Made by a program: the position numbers and the translations under genes. From Kutzneria sp. CA-103260 (lineage in GTDB: Bacteria > Actinomycetota > Actinomycetes > Mycobacteriales > Pseudonocardiaceae): 64,000 nt of DNA. Positions 1 through 8,542 of this stretch are shown here, piece by piece. The stretch spans positions 4,898,001 through 4,962,000 of the forward strand of contig NZ_CP073318.1 in assembly GCF_018263855.1 (NCBI RefSeq), written 5' to 3'. The notes below the pieces were generated by a model. The model had not been told where the DNA came from, made no database searches, and saw only the letters and a program-made list of their open reading frames with translations. Every line of letters begins with the position of its first letter. Position 1 is the first letter of the stretch.

Positions 1-1970
1 TGGAGTTGGCGGCGGATCTCGGCCAGGGTCTCGATCAGGATGTACTTGGGCTTCTCGCGCAGGCCGGCCAGGCGACGGACCCGGCGCAGGGCCCAGCGAA
101 CGACCGGCCCACGCGCGCCGGCCTTGCGGGACAACGACTGGATCATCGCCTCGGCCTCGTCGCGCCCCCGGGCGAACTGGGCGTCCGGCGCGGCCTCGGG
201 ATCGTCCAGACGAAGGTAGTTGGCCAGCACGCCGAGAATGTGGGTCGGATCGTCGGACCAGCGGGGCATGCCCAGGTCGATCTCGGCGACGGCGCGATGG
301 CCGTAGCGGTCCAGGAACCTTTGCAGCGCAGGCGGAATCCGGTCGACGGACAGGTCGGCCGGGCCGATGCCGTCGGCCCGGAGCCGGGTCGCGACCCGCC
401 ACAGCTCCAGATCCATCTCGGTGGTGACGTTGTGTGGGAGTCCACGAAGGACGGTCTCCAGCCCCTCGCCGCTGCCCAACAGCCGGCGGGCGAAGGCCAG
501 CGCGAGGAATCCGGCCAGCGGCACCGGAAGCGCCTTCGGCAGCATGGTCGGAATCACCGGCAGCGCCTGGATGACCAGCTCCAGCCGGGCCCGGGAATCC
601 GGCTGCCCGGTCGGGGTCGCCACCGCCACCATCCGTCGACCGATGCCGTCCAGACGCCGTTCCGCGGCATCGGGTCGGAGCAGGGCTTCGGCCAGGCGGA
701 ACGGGAATCCCATGTGCAGCGCCAGCCGGAGGATACGCACCGCGGCCCGCACGGTTCCGGACCGCAGGGACATGTCGGGGTCGTCGAACAGGGACCGCAT
801 GGCGTGGGCCGACCGCGCCTCCATCACGTCCAGCACACGGGGAATGACCAGCCGGCCGATGCGGTTGCGTAGCACCGGCGTCATGTCGACGTACACCCGT
901 TGGCCGGCGTCGGCGAAGAACGCCGGCCCGGCCAGCGCATCGGTCACCGGCAGCCTGAACATGCGCCGCCCGCCGCTGGCGATGAGCCGGAACGACGCCA
1001 GCCCCATCGGCGTGATGGGCCGATACAGGCCCTGCGCAACGGAACCGCAGAGATACGCGCGTCGGCCCCGGCCGTCGTTGGACGGACTGTCGGGCACCGG
1101 GAACAGGGTCGTGATCGGCCGGGCCTGCGTCAGCCACAACCGGCCGTCGCCGTCGATCGCCCACTCCGTGTCCTGCGGGCTGCCGTAGTGCTGCTCGACC
1201 CGGTCCCCCAACGCCGCCAGCTCGCGGATCTGCGCGTCCGACAGGCACGCCTCGGCCGAGTCGACGGCTACCTCCCGAGTGCCGCCGCCGGCCACCGCGC
1301 GGATGGCGATCTTCTTGTCTCCCAACCGTTGCTGGGTGATCCGGCCGGTCGCGGTGTCGACCACGAAGTGATCGGGGTTGACCGAGCCGGACACCACCGT
1401 CTCCCCCAGCCCGGCGTTGGCGTCGATCACCGCCTCGCGCCGCCGGCCGGTGACCGGGTTGGCGGTGAACAGCACGCCCGCCACCTCGGCGTCCACCATC
1501 AGCTGCACGACAACCGCGAGTTCGACGGTGCTGTGATCGATGCCGTTGCTGTCCCGGTAGGCGATGGCCCGGTCCGTCCACAGCGAAGCCCAACACCGGC
1601 GCACGGCGTCCAGCACCGCGTCCGCGCCGACGACGTTGAGGTACGTGTCCTGCTGGCCGGCGAAACTGGCGAACGGCAGGTCCTCGGCCGTCGCCGACGA
1701 CCGCACCGCGACCGGGGCGTCCGCGCCGAGCGCAAAGTACCCGGCGCGGATCTCGTCGGCGATGTCGGCCGGGATCTCCGTGCCCAGCAACACTTCCCGC
1801 ACGCGGTCGAGCGGCACGCCGGCGGCCACCCGCCGGTAGGCCTCGGTGGTCACGCAGAAGCCGGGCGGCACCGGCAGGCCCGCCCCGGTCAGCTCCCCCA
1901 GGTTGGCCGCCTTGCCGCCGACGACAGCCAGCATGGCCGCGTCGATGTGGGTGAAGTCCAGGGTCAGCAC
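1..1970 (-). CDS. PEP-synthase/rifampicin-phosphotransferase-like enzyme, 3' end outside window
   Basis: The reverse strand is open from a GTG at 1970 to the window edge, giving 656 residues without a stop, so the C-terminus is missing. The N-terminal part is a PPDK/PEP-synthase ATP-grasp domain: GGKAANLGEL near residue 18, VRSSATAEDLP near 89, an NPVTG...GLGE stretch near 170 and WLTQARPI near 275. A long middle domain follows, as in rifampicin phosphotransferase, where it binds the drug. The catalytic swivelling His domain would lie beyond the edge. Family members use ATP to phosphorylate either rifamycin or pyruvate. The domain order seen cannot separate Rph from PEP-synthase-like proteins. 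It lies downstream of the cobW gene on the same strand, and a 14-bp palindrome lies upstream of its start. Confidence 0.85.
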   Translation of the reverse strand, partial: MLTLDFTHIDAAMLAVVGGKAANLGELTGAGLPVPPGFCVTTEAYRRVAAGVPLDRVREVLLGTEIPADIADEIRAGYFALGADAPVAVRSSATAEDLPFASFAGQQDTYLNVVGADAVLDAVRRCWASLWTDRAIAYRDSNGIDHSTVELAVVVQLMVDAEVAGVLFTANPVTGRRREAVIDANAGLGETVVSGSVNPDHFVVDTATGRITQQRLGDKKIAIRAVAGGGTREVAVDSAEACLSDAQIRELAALGDRVEQHYGSPQDTEWAIDGDGRLWLTQARPITTLFPVPDSPSNDGRGRRAYLCGSVAQGLYRPITPMGLASFRLIASGGRRMFRLPVTDALAGPAFFADAGQRVYVDMTPVLRNRIGRLVIPRVLDVMEARSAHAMRSLFDDPDMSLRSGTVRAAVRILRLALHMGFPFRLAEALLRPDAAERRLDGIGRRMVAVATPTGQPDSRARLELVIQALPVIPTMLPKALPVPLAGFLALAFARRLLGSGEGLETVLRGLPHNVTTEMDLELWRVATRLRADGIGPADLSVDRIPPALQRFLDRYGHRAVAEIDLGMPRWSDDPTHILGVLANYLRLDDPEAAPDAQFARGRDEAEAMIQSLSRKAGARGPVVRWALRRVRRLAGLREKPKYILIETLAEIRRQL

Positions 1971-2001
1971 ACACCGAGGTTAAGACCGGATGACACGGAA
2001 C

Positions 2002-2015
2002 TCAACAGCTGTTGA
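2002..2015. promoter_or_regulatory. 14-bp perfect palindrome upstream of the rph-like gene
   Basis: TCAACAGCTGTTGA reads identically on both strands and sits 32-45 nt upstream of the GTG start at 1970, just after the cobW stop at 2024. The position fits an operator, but no regulator gene is adjacent. It does not look like a terminator because it has no T-run and only 7-bp arms. Confidence 0.4.
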
Positions 2016-2023
2016 ATAACGGT

Positions 2024-2989
2024 CTAGGACTCGGTGTGCCGGTGCACCGCGAACATGGCCTGGTCGTCGCCCTCGCCGACGCACTCGGCCAACTGGTCGT
2101 CCAGCCCGCTCATGTCCACGCCGATCAGCACCAGGCTGGTGCGCCGCGCCTCACCCCTGCCCCATCGGGCGGTCCGGAAGCGCAGGTAGCCGCCGACCAC
2201 CTGGAGCTCGTAGCGCTCCAACCGTCCGAAATGGACAAACCCCTTGATCCGGAACACCCCGTCCGGCCGGCCGTTCAGGAAGTCCACCAGCCGCTCCGGA
2301 TGCATCGGCTCGTCGCTGGTGAACACCACACTCTGGTAGTGCGCGTGCACGTGTTCCGAGTGGTCCTCCAGGTCGTCGAACGACAGCTGCGCCGGCTTGG
2401 GCCGCTCCCGCAGGTCGAACAGCAGCCCCGGATCCAGCCGCCCGTGCTCGGTGGTGGCGATCGCCCCGCCCTCGGCCAGCTCCGTCACCACCGCGAACAC
2501 CTCGGCCAGCGCCGCGGCGTCCACCCGGTCGACCTTGTTCAGCACCACCAGATCGGCGATCTGCAGGTGCTTGTCCAGCTCCGGATGCCGGGCCCGGGTG
2601 TCGGCGAACTCGACCGCGTCCACCACCTCGACCAGCCCGCCGTACCCGACCCGCGGGTCGGCGCTGGCCAGCACCTGCTGGACCACCGCCTGCGGCTCGG
2701 CGATGCCGCTGGCCTCCACCACGATCACGTCCACCCGCGCGCCGGTCAGCTTGCCCAGCACGTCGTCCAGGCCGCCCTCGTCGGTCACGCAGCACACACA
2801 GCCGTTGGACAGCGACACCATCGCGTCGACCTGGCCGGCCACCGCCATCGCGTCGATGTTCACCGCGCCGAAGTCGTTGACCACCACCCCGATCCGGGTG
2901 CCGCCGCTGGCCCGCAGCAGGTGGTTGAGCAGGGTTGTCTTGCCCGCGCCGAGAAAACCGGCCAGCACGACCACCGGGACGGCGTCCAC
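2024..2989 (-). CDS. CobW/COG0523-family GTPase (metallochaperone type)
   Basis: This 321-residue P-loop GTPase has GFLGAGKTT at residues 11-19, the hallmark metal-binding CVCC at 64-67, EASG at 92-95, NKVD at 151-154 and a C-terminal CobW_C domain. Family members deliver zinc or cobalt to target proteins using GTP. The GTG at 2989 was chosen because AAGGGGG lies a few bases upstream. An in-frame ATG at 3025 would add 12 residues. The gene is divergent from the PH-domain gene at 3056. No recognisable Zur box was found in the short gap, so zinc control is not shown. Confidence 0.9.
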   Translation of the reverse strand: MDAVPVVVLAGFLGAGKTTLLNHLLRASGGTRIGVVVNDFGAVNIDAMAVAGQVDAMVSLSNGCVCCVTDEGGLDDVLGKLTGARVDVIVVEASGIAEPQAVVQQVLASADPRVGYGGLVEVVDAVEFADTRARHPELDKHLQIADLVVLNKVDRVDAAALAEVFAVVTELAEGGAIATTEHGRLDPGLLFDLRERPKPAQLSFDDLEDHSEHVHAHYQSVVFTSDEPMHPERLVDFLNGRPDGVFRIKGFVHFGRLERYELQVVGGYLRFRTARWGRGEARRTSLVLIGVDMSGLDDQLAECVGEGDDQAMFAVHRHTES

Positions 2990-3043
2990 CGGGCCCCCTT
3001 CCCGTTTGTCCCGATTTCCGTCCATGATAACCGGTGTCGTGGT

Positions 3044-3049
3044 TACAGT
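3044..3049 (+). promoter_or_regulatory. -10 box TACAGT, leaderless start for PH-domain gene
   Basis: TACAGT is followed by six bases and then the ATG at 3056, with no Shine-Dalgarno sequence. Transcription should start at or next to the A of the ATG. Confidence 0.6.
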
Positions 3050-3055
3050 CGGTAC

Positions 3056-3430
3056 ATGATTGACTTCGAGAAGGCGGCACTGCTCAAGCTCGCGCCGATC
3101 GATCCCCGGGACATCGCCGACACCGTCGGGCCGCTGATCATACCCGGCGAGGAGCTGCGGGCCGCGTTCAAGACGGTGCGGGACTTCGTGGTGTTCACCA
3201 ACAAGCGGGTGATCGCCGTCAACGTGCAGGGCATGACCGGCAAGAAGAAGGACTTCACCACGCTGCCGTACAACAAGATCCAGGCGTTCTCGGTGGAGAC
3301 GGCCGGCCACTTCGACCTCGACGCCGAGCTGGACCTGTGGTTCAGCGGCCTGGGCCGGGTCCGCTTCGAGTTCCGCGGCCGCAGCGACGTCCGCGGCATC
3401 AGCCAGCTGATCGCCTCGTGCATGCTCTGA
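3056..3430 (+). CDS. Bacterial PH-domain protein
   Basis: A 124-residue soluble protein that fits the bacterial pleckstrin-homology family (PF08000 type): GEELRAAFKTVRDFVVFTNKR, then TLPYNKIQAFSVET, then a terminal beta-strand/helix segment with FEFRGRSDVRGISQLI. These domains are small beta-barrels, and their ligands in bacteria are mostly unknown. There is no signal peptide or membrane segment. The start is fixed by a -10 box six bases upstream, implying a leaderless mRNA. No partner gene is evident, and the divergent cobW neighbour may share the control region. Confidence 0.8.
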   Translation: MIDFEKAALLKLAPIDPRDIADTVGPLIIPGEELRAAFKTVRDFVVFTNKRVIAVNVQGMTGKKKDFTTLPYNKIQAFSVETAGHFDLDAELDLWFSGLGRVRFEFRGRSDVRGISQLIASCML

Positions 3431-3693
3431 GCACCTGACGGACGGTAAGCCACCGCCCGGCGCAGGGGCTGGCCTCAGCCTTCAGCCAGCGCAAGCGGCT
3501 GCCAGCGGACCAGTGGCGGGAGGGGACGGACGCCGAGACCGAGGATCCGCGTCTGGCTCTGCGCGGCTACCGGACGTCTGTCGGCCGGCTGCTCGCCCAC
3601 TGAGTCGGTCAGACCCTGATGCCAACCCTGAAATGACCCTGGACCTCGGCGACCTCCGCGCCACGGGCGGCCACGGCCGGGCAGGATGGAGGC

Positions 3694-4065
3694 ATGAAGA
3701 CCTTGCTGAACCTGATCTGGCTGGTGCTGTGCGGCTTCTGGATGGCGCTGGGCTACGCCTTCGCCGGCCTGATCTGCTGCGTGCTGATCATCACGATCCC
3801 GTTCGGCATCGCCTCGTTCCGGATGGCGAACTACGCGCTGTGGCCGTTCGGCCGGACCCTGGTCGACAAGCCCACCGCCGGCGCGGGCGCGGTGCTGGGC
3901 AACCTCGTGTGGCTGGTCGTGGCCGGCTGGTGGCTGGCACTGGGGCATCTGGTCACCGGCTTCCTGCTCTGCGTCACGATCATCGGCATCCCGCTCGGGG
4001 TGGCCAACTTCAAGCTGATCCCGGTGTCACTGCTGCCGCTCGGCAAGGAGATCGTCGAGACCTGA
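3694..4065 (+). CDS. YccF-family inner-membrane protein
   Basis: This 123-residue protein has two copies of the YccF (DUF307) repeat. Each has a hydrophobic pair of helices ending in a short amphipathic motif: ITIPFGIASFRMANYALWPFG in the first half and ITIIGIPLGVANFKLIPVSLLPLG-like sequence in the second. About four membrane segments are expected. The family is widespread but its function is unknown. The 3' end overlaps the 3' end of the opposing sigma-like gene by 39 bp. The 263 bp upstream hold no gene that I can recognise. Confidence 0.88.
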   Translation: MKTLLNLIWLVLCGFWMALGYAFAGLICCVLIITIPFGIASFRMANYALWPFGRTLVDKPTAGAGAVLGNLVWLVVAGWWLALGHLVTGFLLCVTIIGIPLGVANFKLIPVSLLPLGKEIVET

Positions 4066-4464
4066 TTTCGTCACGCCACGAGCCGCGAGGGCGTCCTTGA
4101 AGGCGTGCAGCGCGGCGAAGGCGGCCTTCGGCGCGGCCGCCCCGGCCCCTGGCGCGACCAAAACGTCACGGTGTCGGGGCGGCAACGCGAACAGCGCGTC
4201 GGCCACGGCGAGCTGGCGCCGACGCTCGGCCGGCACCACGCTGTCGGTGCCTTCACCCACCACGTCCTGCACGGTGCGGAACAGCCACAGCCGGGTCTGC
4301 ACACCTTTACCCAGGTCACGGGCCTGAGCGGCTCGGACGAGGGTCTGCGTGACCACGTCCTCCGCCCAGGCCCGACGACCGCCGGTCAGCCGCATGGCGT
4401 AAGCCAGCAACGCACCCCCGTGCTGCTGGTACAACGCCCGGACGACCTTCTCACCCCTCGCCAT
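4027..4464 (-). CDS. Short degenerate ECF-sigma-like protein
   Basis: A 145-residue protein. Its N-terminal part (LYQQHGGALLAYAMRLTGG, then AEDVVTQTLVRAAQA) matches sigma region 2 of ECF factors. The second half keeps the LPPRHRDVL entry of region 4, but then turns into an Ala/Gly-rich stretch where the helix-turn-helix should be. It may be a non-DNA-binding relic or a diverged regulator, and an active sigma factor is doubtful. It follows the LuxR regulator gene on the same strand (53 bp gap) and overlaps the end of the opposing yccF gene. Confidence 0.65.
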   Translation of the reverse strand: MARGEKVVRALYQQHGGALLAYAMRLTGGRRAWAEDVVTQTLVRAAQARDLGKGVQTRLWLFRTVQDVVGEGTDSVVPAERRRQLAVADALFALPPRHRDVLVAPGAGAAAPKAAFAALHAFKDALAARGVTKSGLDDLLAERQQ

Positions 4465-4517
4465 GGTTCAAGTCTCGACCAGCTGGCGGCCGTGGACATC
4501 GGGGAAACCCACAGCGC

Positions 4518-6911
4518 TCAGCGGCGTGACGAAACCCGGCCCCGCTCGACCGCCCACGCCGCCACCTGGGCCCGGGTGCGCAGGTCCAGCTTGGTGCGGA
4601 TGTGCAGCAGATGCGTCTCCACGGTCCGCTCGGAGATCGACAGCCGGACCGCGATCTCCCGGTTGGTCAGCCCCTCCGCGGTCAGCATGGCCACGTCCAG
4701 CTCCCGCTGCGACAGCGGCGAGTCGTCGTGGTCCGCCACCGTTTCCCGTAGCGAGTAGGCGATCGCCTGCACCAGGGTCATCCGCTCACCGGCTTCGGTG
4801 GCCTCCCGCGCCGCCTGCGCGCTCAGCGCCGCCCGGGCGGTGGCCATCGCGGTGTCGACGTGCCGCTGCCAGTACGGTTCCCGGCCCAGGCGCCATTTCC
4901 GCAGGTGCGTCGCCATCGCGGTGCCCAGCAGCAGGGCCCGCTTGGGCTCGCCGGTGTGCGCGGCGACCACCGCCAGCCCCTCCAGCGTGTCCACGGCCGG
5001 CAGCCCGGCCTCCGGACAGGCCTCCAGGCTGCGCCGGAAGTAGTCCGCGGCCTGCTCGATCTCGCCGCGCTCCAGGGCGAGCGCGCCGGCCGAGTGCAGG
5101 GTTTCCATGCGCTTCACCGGATCCGCGAGCTCGATGTAGGTCGGCAGGCTCTGCTCGATCAGCTCGGCCGCGCGCTCCAGGTCCCCGGCCGACATCAGGG
5201 CGTAGCCGAGGTTGTGCAGCGCGACGGCGGCGTCGAGCGGCAGGTCCTGCCGCCGCAACAGCTCGGCACAGCGCTCGGCGCTGCGCACGCTCGCCGCCGG
5301 GTCGCCCAACGCCTGGTGCACCACCGTGAGCAGGGTCAGGTTGCGCGCCAGCACCACCGGCCGGCCACGGGGCTCCTCCAGCGCCATCGCCTCGTCGGCC
5401 AGTTCCTTGGTGCGCCGGAAATCCCCGGCGTTGTAGGTGAACCAGCCCAGCTCCTGCAACGCCAGGCACCGGTAGCGGTTGTCGGCCGGCGTGATCGTCA
5501 GCGCCGCCTCCAGCAGCTTGCGGATCTGCACGGTGTGCCCGTGCCGGCGCCAAGCCCCGCCGAGGGCGGCAGCCAGCACCGCCAGCCGCTCGTCCCGGCG
5601 CGCCGTGGTCCACTCCACCGCCCGCAGCAGGTTGTCCCGCTCGTCGTGCACCTTCGGCCGGTTGTCGTCCACCGTGTGCAGCATCTGGCCGACGTAGTGG
5701 GTCTCGGCCAGCGAGGTCAGCCACTCGACCAGCCGCTCGGTGGTGTTGTCCACCTCGCCGGCCTCGGCCAGCTTCTCCCGCGCGTACAGGCGGATCGACT
5801 CCAACTGCCGGAACCGCTGCACCACCCCGGGCACCGCCACCACCAGCGACTTGGCGTCCAGGTCGGCCAGCAGCCGCAGGGTGCGCTGGGGGCTCAGGCC
5901 GCAGACCGCGCTGGCCGAGTCCAGGCTGAAATCCCCCGACAGCACGGAAAGCCGACGCAGCGCCGCCCGTTCCTGGTCGTCGAGCAGCTCGTAGCTCCAC
6001 TCGATGGTGGCCCGCAGGTCGCGGTGCCGGGTCGCGGCCGTGCGCGGACCGCGCGACAACAGCTCGAACCGGTCGTCCAGGCGGGCCAGGATGTCCTCGA
6101 CCGCCAACACCCGCACCCACCGCGCGGCCAACTCGATGGCCAGTGGCATGCCGTCCAGCCGCACGCAGATCTCCGCGACGACGGGGCGGTTCGCCTCCGT
6201 GAGCTCGAAATCCGGCCGCAGCAGCTTCGCCCGCTCGACAAACAGCTGCACGGCGTCTGATCGCAGCGTAGCGCTCTCGTCCGGCAGCGTGAGGTGACCG
6301 ACCCTCAGCACCGCTTCCCCAGGCAGGTCAAGGGATTCCCGGCTGGTGACCAGCACCCGCAGCTGCGGGCAGCCACTGAGCAGGGCGTCGGCCAGCGCCG
6401 CGCTCGCGTCCACCAGGTGCTCGCAGTTGTCGATCACGAGCAGCGCTCGCTTGTCCTGCAGCGCGCCGATCACCGTGTCCACGGTGTCCTCGTCGCCCTG
6501 CTCCCGCACCCCCAGCGCGGACGCGATCGTCTGCGCCAGCAGGTGATCGCTGGTCAGTGGGGCCAGCTCGACGATCCACACGCCGTCCGGATAGGTCGCC
6601 ACCGCCCGGGCCGCGTACTCGGCGGCCAGCCGGGTCTTGCCGGCGCCACCGGTGCCGACCAGGCTCACCAGGCGGGCGCGGCGCAGCAGCACCCCGATGT
6701 CGGCCAGCTCCTGGGCCCGGCCGATGAAGGCGTCCCGGCTGGCCGGCAGGCGCACCGCCATCGGCTGCTGGCCGGCCACGGCCTCCGGCTGCTGTTCGCC
6801 ACTGCGCTGGCGGTAGGCACGCTGACGGCAGGCACGCGAGCAGAAGCGGGCGGGCCGCCCCGGCCCGTCACCGCGCGGCGGCAGCTCGGCACCACACGTC
6901 TCGCAGCGCAC
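4518..6911 (-). CDS. Zinc-finger / P-loop ATPase / TPR / LuxR regulator
   Basis: A 797-residue transcriptional regulator. The N-terminus carries a small Cys4 motif (C3, C6, C24, C28; RPARFCSRACRQRAYRQR). A P-loop ATPase follows, with GTGGAGKT at 86-93, Walker B ALLVIDNCEHL, an arginine-rich NB-ARC-like region and a long TPR section. A LuxR helix-turn-helix closes the protein (LSQRELDVAMLTAEGLTNREIA). GTG at 6911 was chosen because GAGAGGAAG lies about 4 nt upstream and because related proteins begin with this Cys motif. The ligand and targets are unknown. It is flanked downstream by the sigma-like gene. Confidence 0.88.
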   Translation of the reverse strand: MRCETCGAELPPRGDGPGRPARFCSRACRQRAYRQRSGEQQPEAVAGQQPMAVRLPASRDAFIGRAQELADIGVLLRRARLVSLVGTGGAGKTRLAAEYAARAVATYPDGVWIVELAPLTSDHLLAQTIASALGVREQGDEDTVDTVIGALQDKRALLVIDNCEHLVDASAALADALLSGCPQLRVLVTSRESLDLPGEAVLRVGHLTLPDESATLRSDAVQLFVERAKLLRPDFELTEANRPVVAEICVRLDGMPLAIELAARWVRVLAVEDILARLDDRFELLSRGPRTAATRHRDLRATIEWSYELLDDQERAALRRLSVLSGDFSLDSASAVCGLSPQRTLRLLADLDAKSLVVAVPGVVQRFRQLESIRLYAREKLAEAGEVDNTTERLVEWLTSLAETHYVGQMLHTVDDNRPKVHDERDNLLRAVEWTTARRDERLAVLAAALGGAWRRHGHTVQIRKLLEAALTITPADNRYRCLALQELGWFTYNAGDFRRTKELADEAMALEEPRGRPVVLARNLTLLTVVHQALGDPAASVRSAERCAELLRRQDLPLDAAVALHNLGYALMSAGDLERAAELIEQSLPTYIELADPVKRMETLHSAGALALERGEIEQAADYFRRSLEACPEAGLPAVDTLEGLAVVAAHTGEPKRALLLGTAMATHLRKWRLGREPYWQRHVDTAMATARAALSAQAAREATEAGERMTLVQAIAYSLRETVADHDDSPLSQRELDVAMLTAEGLTNREIAVRLSISERTVETHLLHIRTKLDLRTRAQVAAWAVERGRVSSRR

Positions 6912-7020
6912 CAGCTTCCTCTCCCGCACCCCGTGCCCGACCCTACCCCGAGGGCAGACGGAACAGGGTAGTGGCCGATCCCGACAGGTCACAGGAGCTA
7001 CCCGTACGACCGCCAGATAC

Positions 7021-7350
7021 CTAGCCGTGCTGGTCGTCCCACGCCGCGAGAATCCCCCGCACCCGGCCCGCCAGCTCGGGCCAGCGCTCGGCCAGCGGCA
7101 GCAGGTTGTCGGCCAGCTCCGACCGGGTGTGGAACAGGAACACCTCGCTCACCGACAGCGCGGCCTGCACCCGGCGCAGATCGTCGCCGCGCAGCCACTC
7201 CAGGCACACCGTGGTCAGGTCGACGCCGTTGTCGTCGGTCAGCCAGACGAGGTGGTCGAACACCTCCCCCAGGTCCGATCCGGGCAGCCCCGGGGCCAGC
7301 CGGCGCACCAGGACGTCCATCGCGGTTCGCATCTCGTCCAGCGAGCTCAT
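7021..7350 (-). CDS. Hypothetical protein, 109 aa
   Basis: I do not recognise the family. The protein is soluble, acidic and mostly helical by composition, with LVWLTDDNGVDLTTVCLEWLRG in the middle, and has no signal peptide or metal motif. It starts 17 bp after the stop of the flavin monooxygenase gene on the same strand, so the two are probably co-transcribed. Its link to that enzyme is unknown. Confidence 0.65.
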   Translation of the reverse strand: MSSLDEMRTAMDVLVRRLAPGLPGSDLGEVFDHLVWLTDDNGVDLTTVCLEWLRGDDLRRVQAALSVSEVFLFHTRSELADNLLPLAERWPELAGRVRGILAAWDDQHG

Positions 7351-7367
7351 CCGCGCGAACCCGGGGC

Positions 7368-8510
7368 TCAGAGCGACTCGGTGATCGGCCGGGACCAGTC
7401 CAGCTGGGCCATGAGCGCCGCGTCCTCGGAGGGCGTGGGCCGGGCGCGCGGGGGCGTCTGGCTGGGTGTCCGGGCGGCGGTGAACGTGGCGCTGGTGGCG
7501 ATGTTCTGCTCCACGCGCGGGCGGCGCAGGGTCTCGTACGCGTCAAGGGCCTCGGCCGTCACGCCCAGGTCGCGCAGGACCTTGCCCAGCACGACGGCGT
7601 CCTCGATGGCCAGCGAGGCACCCTGGCCGGTCGCCGGAGAGGCGGCGTGGGCGGCGTCGCCGACCAGCAGCATCCGGCCGGCCCGCCAGGGCATGCCCTC
7701 GGGCAGGTCGCAGGCGTTGGTGACCAGGAGTCGGTCGGCGGTGGCCGCGATGATGTCCGCCGCCGGGGTGGCGTCCGGGCGGACCAGGGGCAGCAGCGCC
7801 TCCCGCCACCGGGCGGGCGAGCCGGCGGCGATCTCGGCGGCCGACAGCTCCGGCTCCGGCACCCGGCAGAACCAGTTCACCTCCCCCGACGGCGACACGG
7901 CGTAGCCCATGGCCGTGCTGCTGCCGCGGACCATGTCGATCCGGGCCGGCTCGTGGTCGGGCTTGGCGTCGCTGGTGTAGCCGTAGAAGACGCGCTGCCC
8001 GGCGTAGCGGGGGCTGGTCGGGGCGATCAGCCCGCGGACCGTGGAGTTCAGGCCGTCCGCGCCGACGATCAGGTCACCGGTGGCCGTGCTGCCGTCGGTG
8101 AAGGTCACGGTGCCGTCATCGACCGCGGCCAGCCGCTTGCCGTGCACGATCTCGATGCCGCGCCGCGCCGCCTCGGCGCGCAGGGCCGCGCCCAGCTCGG
8201 CGCGGCCGATGCACCGGTAGTGCTTGAGCGGGTCACCCTGCTCGCCGATCGGCGTGACGGCCAGCACATCGCCGGTGGGGGCGGTGACCCGCATGGTGGT
8301 CAGCGGGAAGCCGACGCGGGCCACCGCCTCGGCGGCGTCCAGCTGAGCCAGGGCCAACATGCCGTTGCTGGCCAGGGTGAGGAACGCTCCGATGTCGGCG
8401 CCGCTGTCCGGGTGGGCCTCGAAAACCGCGACGTCGAACCCGGCCCGGTGCGCGGCCAGCGCCGCCGAGGTGCCCGCGATGCCGCCGCCGATGATCAGAA
8501 TTCGCGTCAC
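7368..8510 (-). CDS. FAD-dependent monooxygenase (PHBH fold)
   Basis: A 380-residue flavoprotein with an N-terminal dinucleotide fold ILIIGGGIAGTSAAL (GxGxxG at 8-13), the second FAD motif GADGLNSTVRG, and the third motif GDAAHAASPATGQGASLAIEDA. This pattern belongs to NAD(P)H-dependent aromatic-ring hydroxylases, which insert one oxygen atom. The substrate is not predictable. GTG at 8510 opens directly with the FAD fold. An AATAAT element six bases upstream suggests a leaderless transcript. It is divergent from the CoA-transferase gene across 32 bp. Confidence 0.88.
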   Translation of the reverse strand: MTRILIIGGGIAGTSAALAAHRAGFDVAVFEAHPDSGADIGAFLTLASNGMLALAQLDAAEAVARVGFPLTTMRVTAPTGDVLAVTPIGEQGDPLKHYRCIGRAELGAALRAEAARRGIEIVHGKRLAAVDDGTVTFTDGSTATGDLIVGADGLNSTVRGLIAPTSPRYAGQRVFYGYTSDAKPDHEPARIDMVRGSSTAMGYAVSPSGEVNWFCRVPEPELSAAEIAAGSPARWREALLPLVRPDATPAADIIAATADRLLVTNACDLPEGMPWRAGRMLLVGDAAHAASPATGQGASLAIEDAVVLGKVLRDLGVTAEALDAYETLRRPRVEQNIATSATFTAARTPSQTPPRARPTPSEDAALMAQLDWSRPITESL

Positions 8511-8542
8511 GGGTCCATTATTGCCAAAATAGGGAGGTACTG

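Noticed and set aside
3025..3056. Imperfect inverted TAACC/GGTTA in the cobW/PH-domain gap as a zinc (Zur) box.
   Set aside because: The arms are only five bases, and the sequence does not fit the known TGATAATCATTATCA-type Zur site.
2012..3430. A long forward-strand open frame through the cobW region merging into the PH-domain gene.
   Set aside because: Its upstream part is rich in His, Gln, Val and Arg, as expected from the antisense of a GC-rich gene. The opposite strand carries clear CobW motifs. Only the part from 3056 is real.
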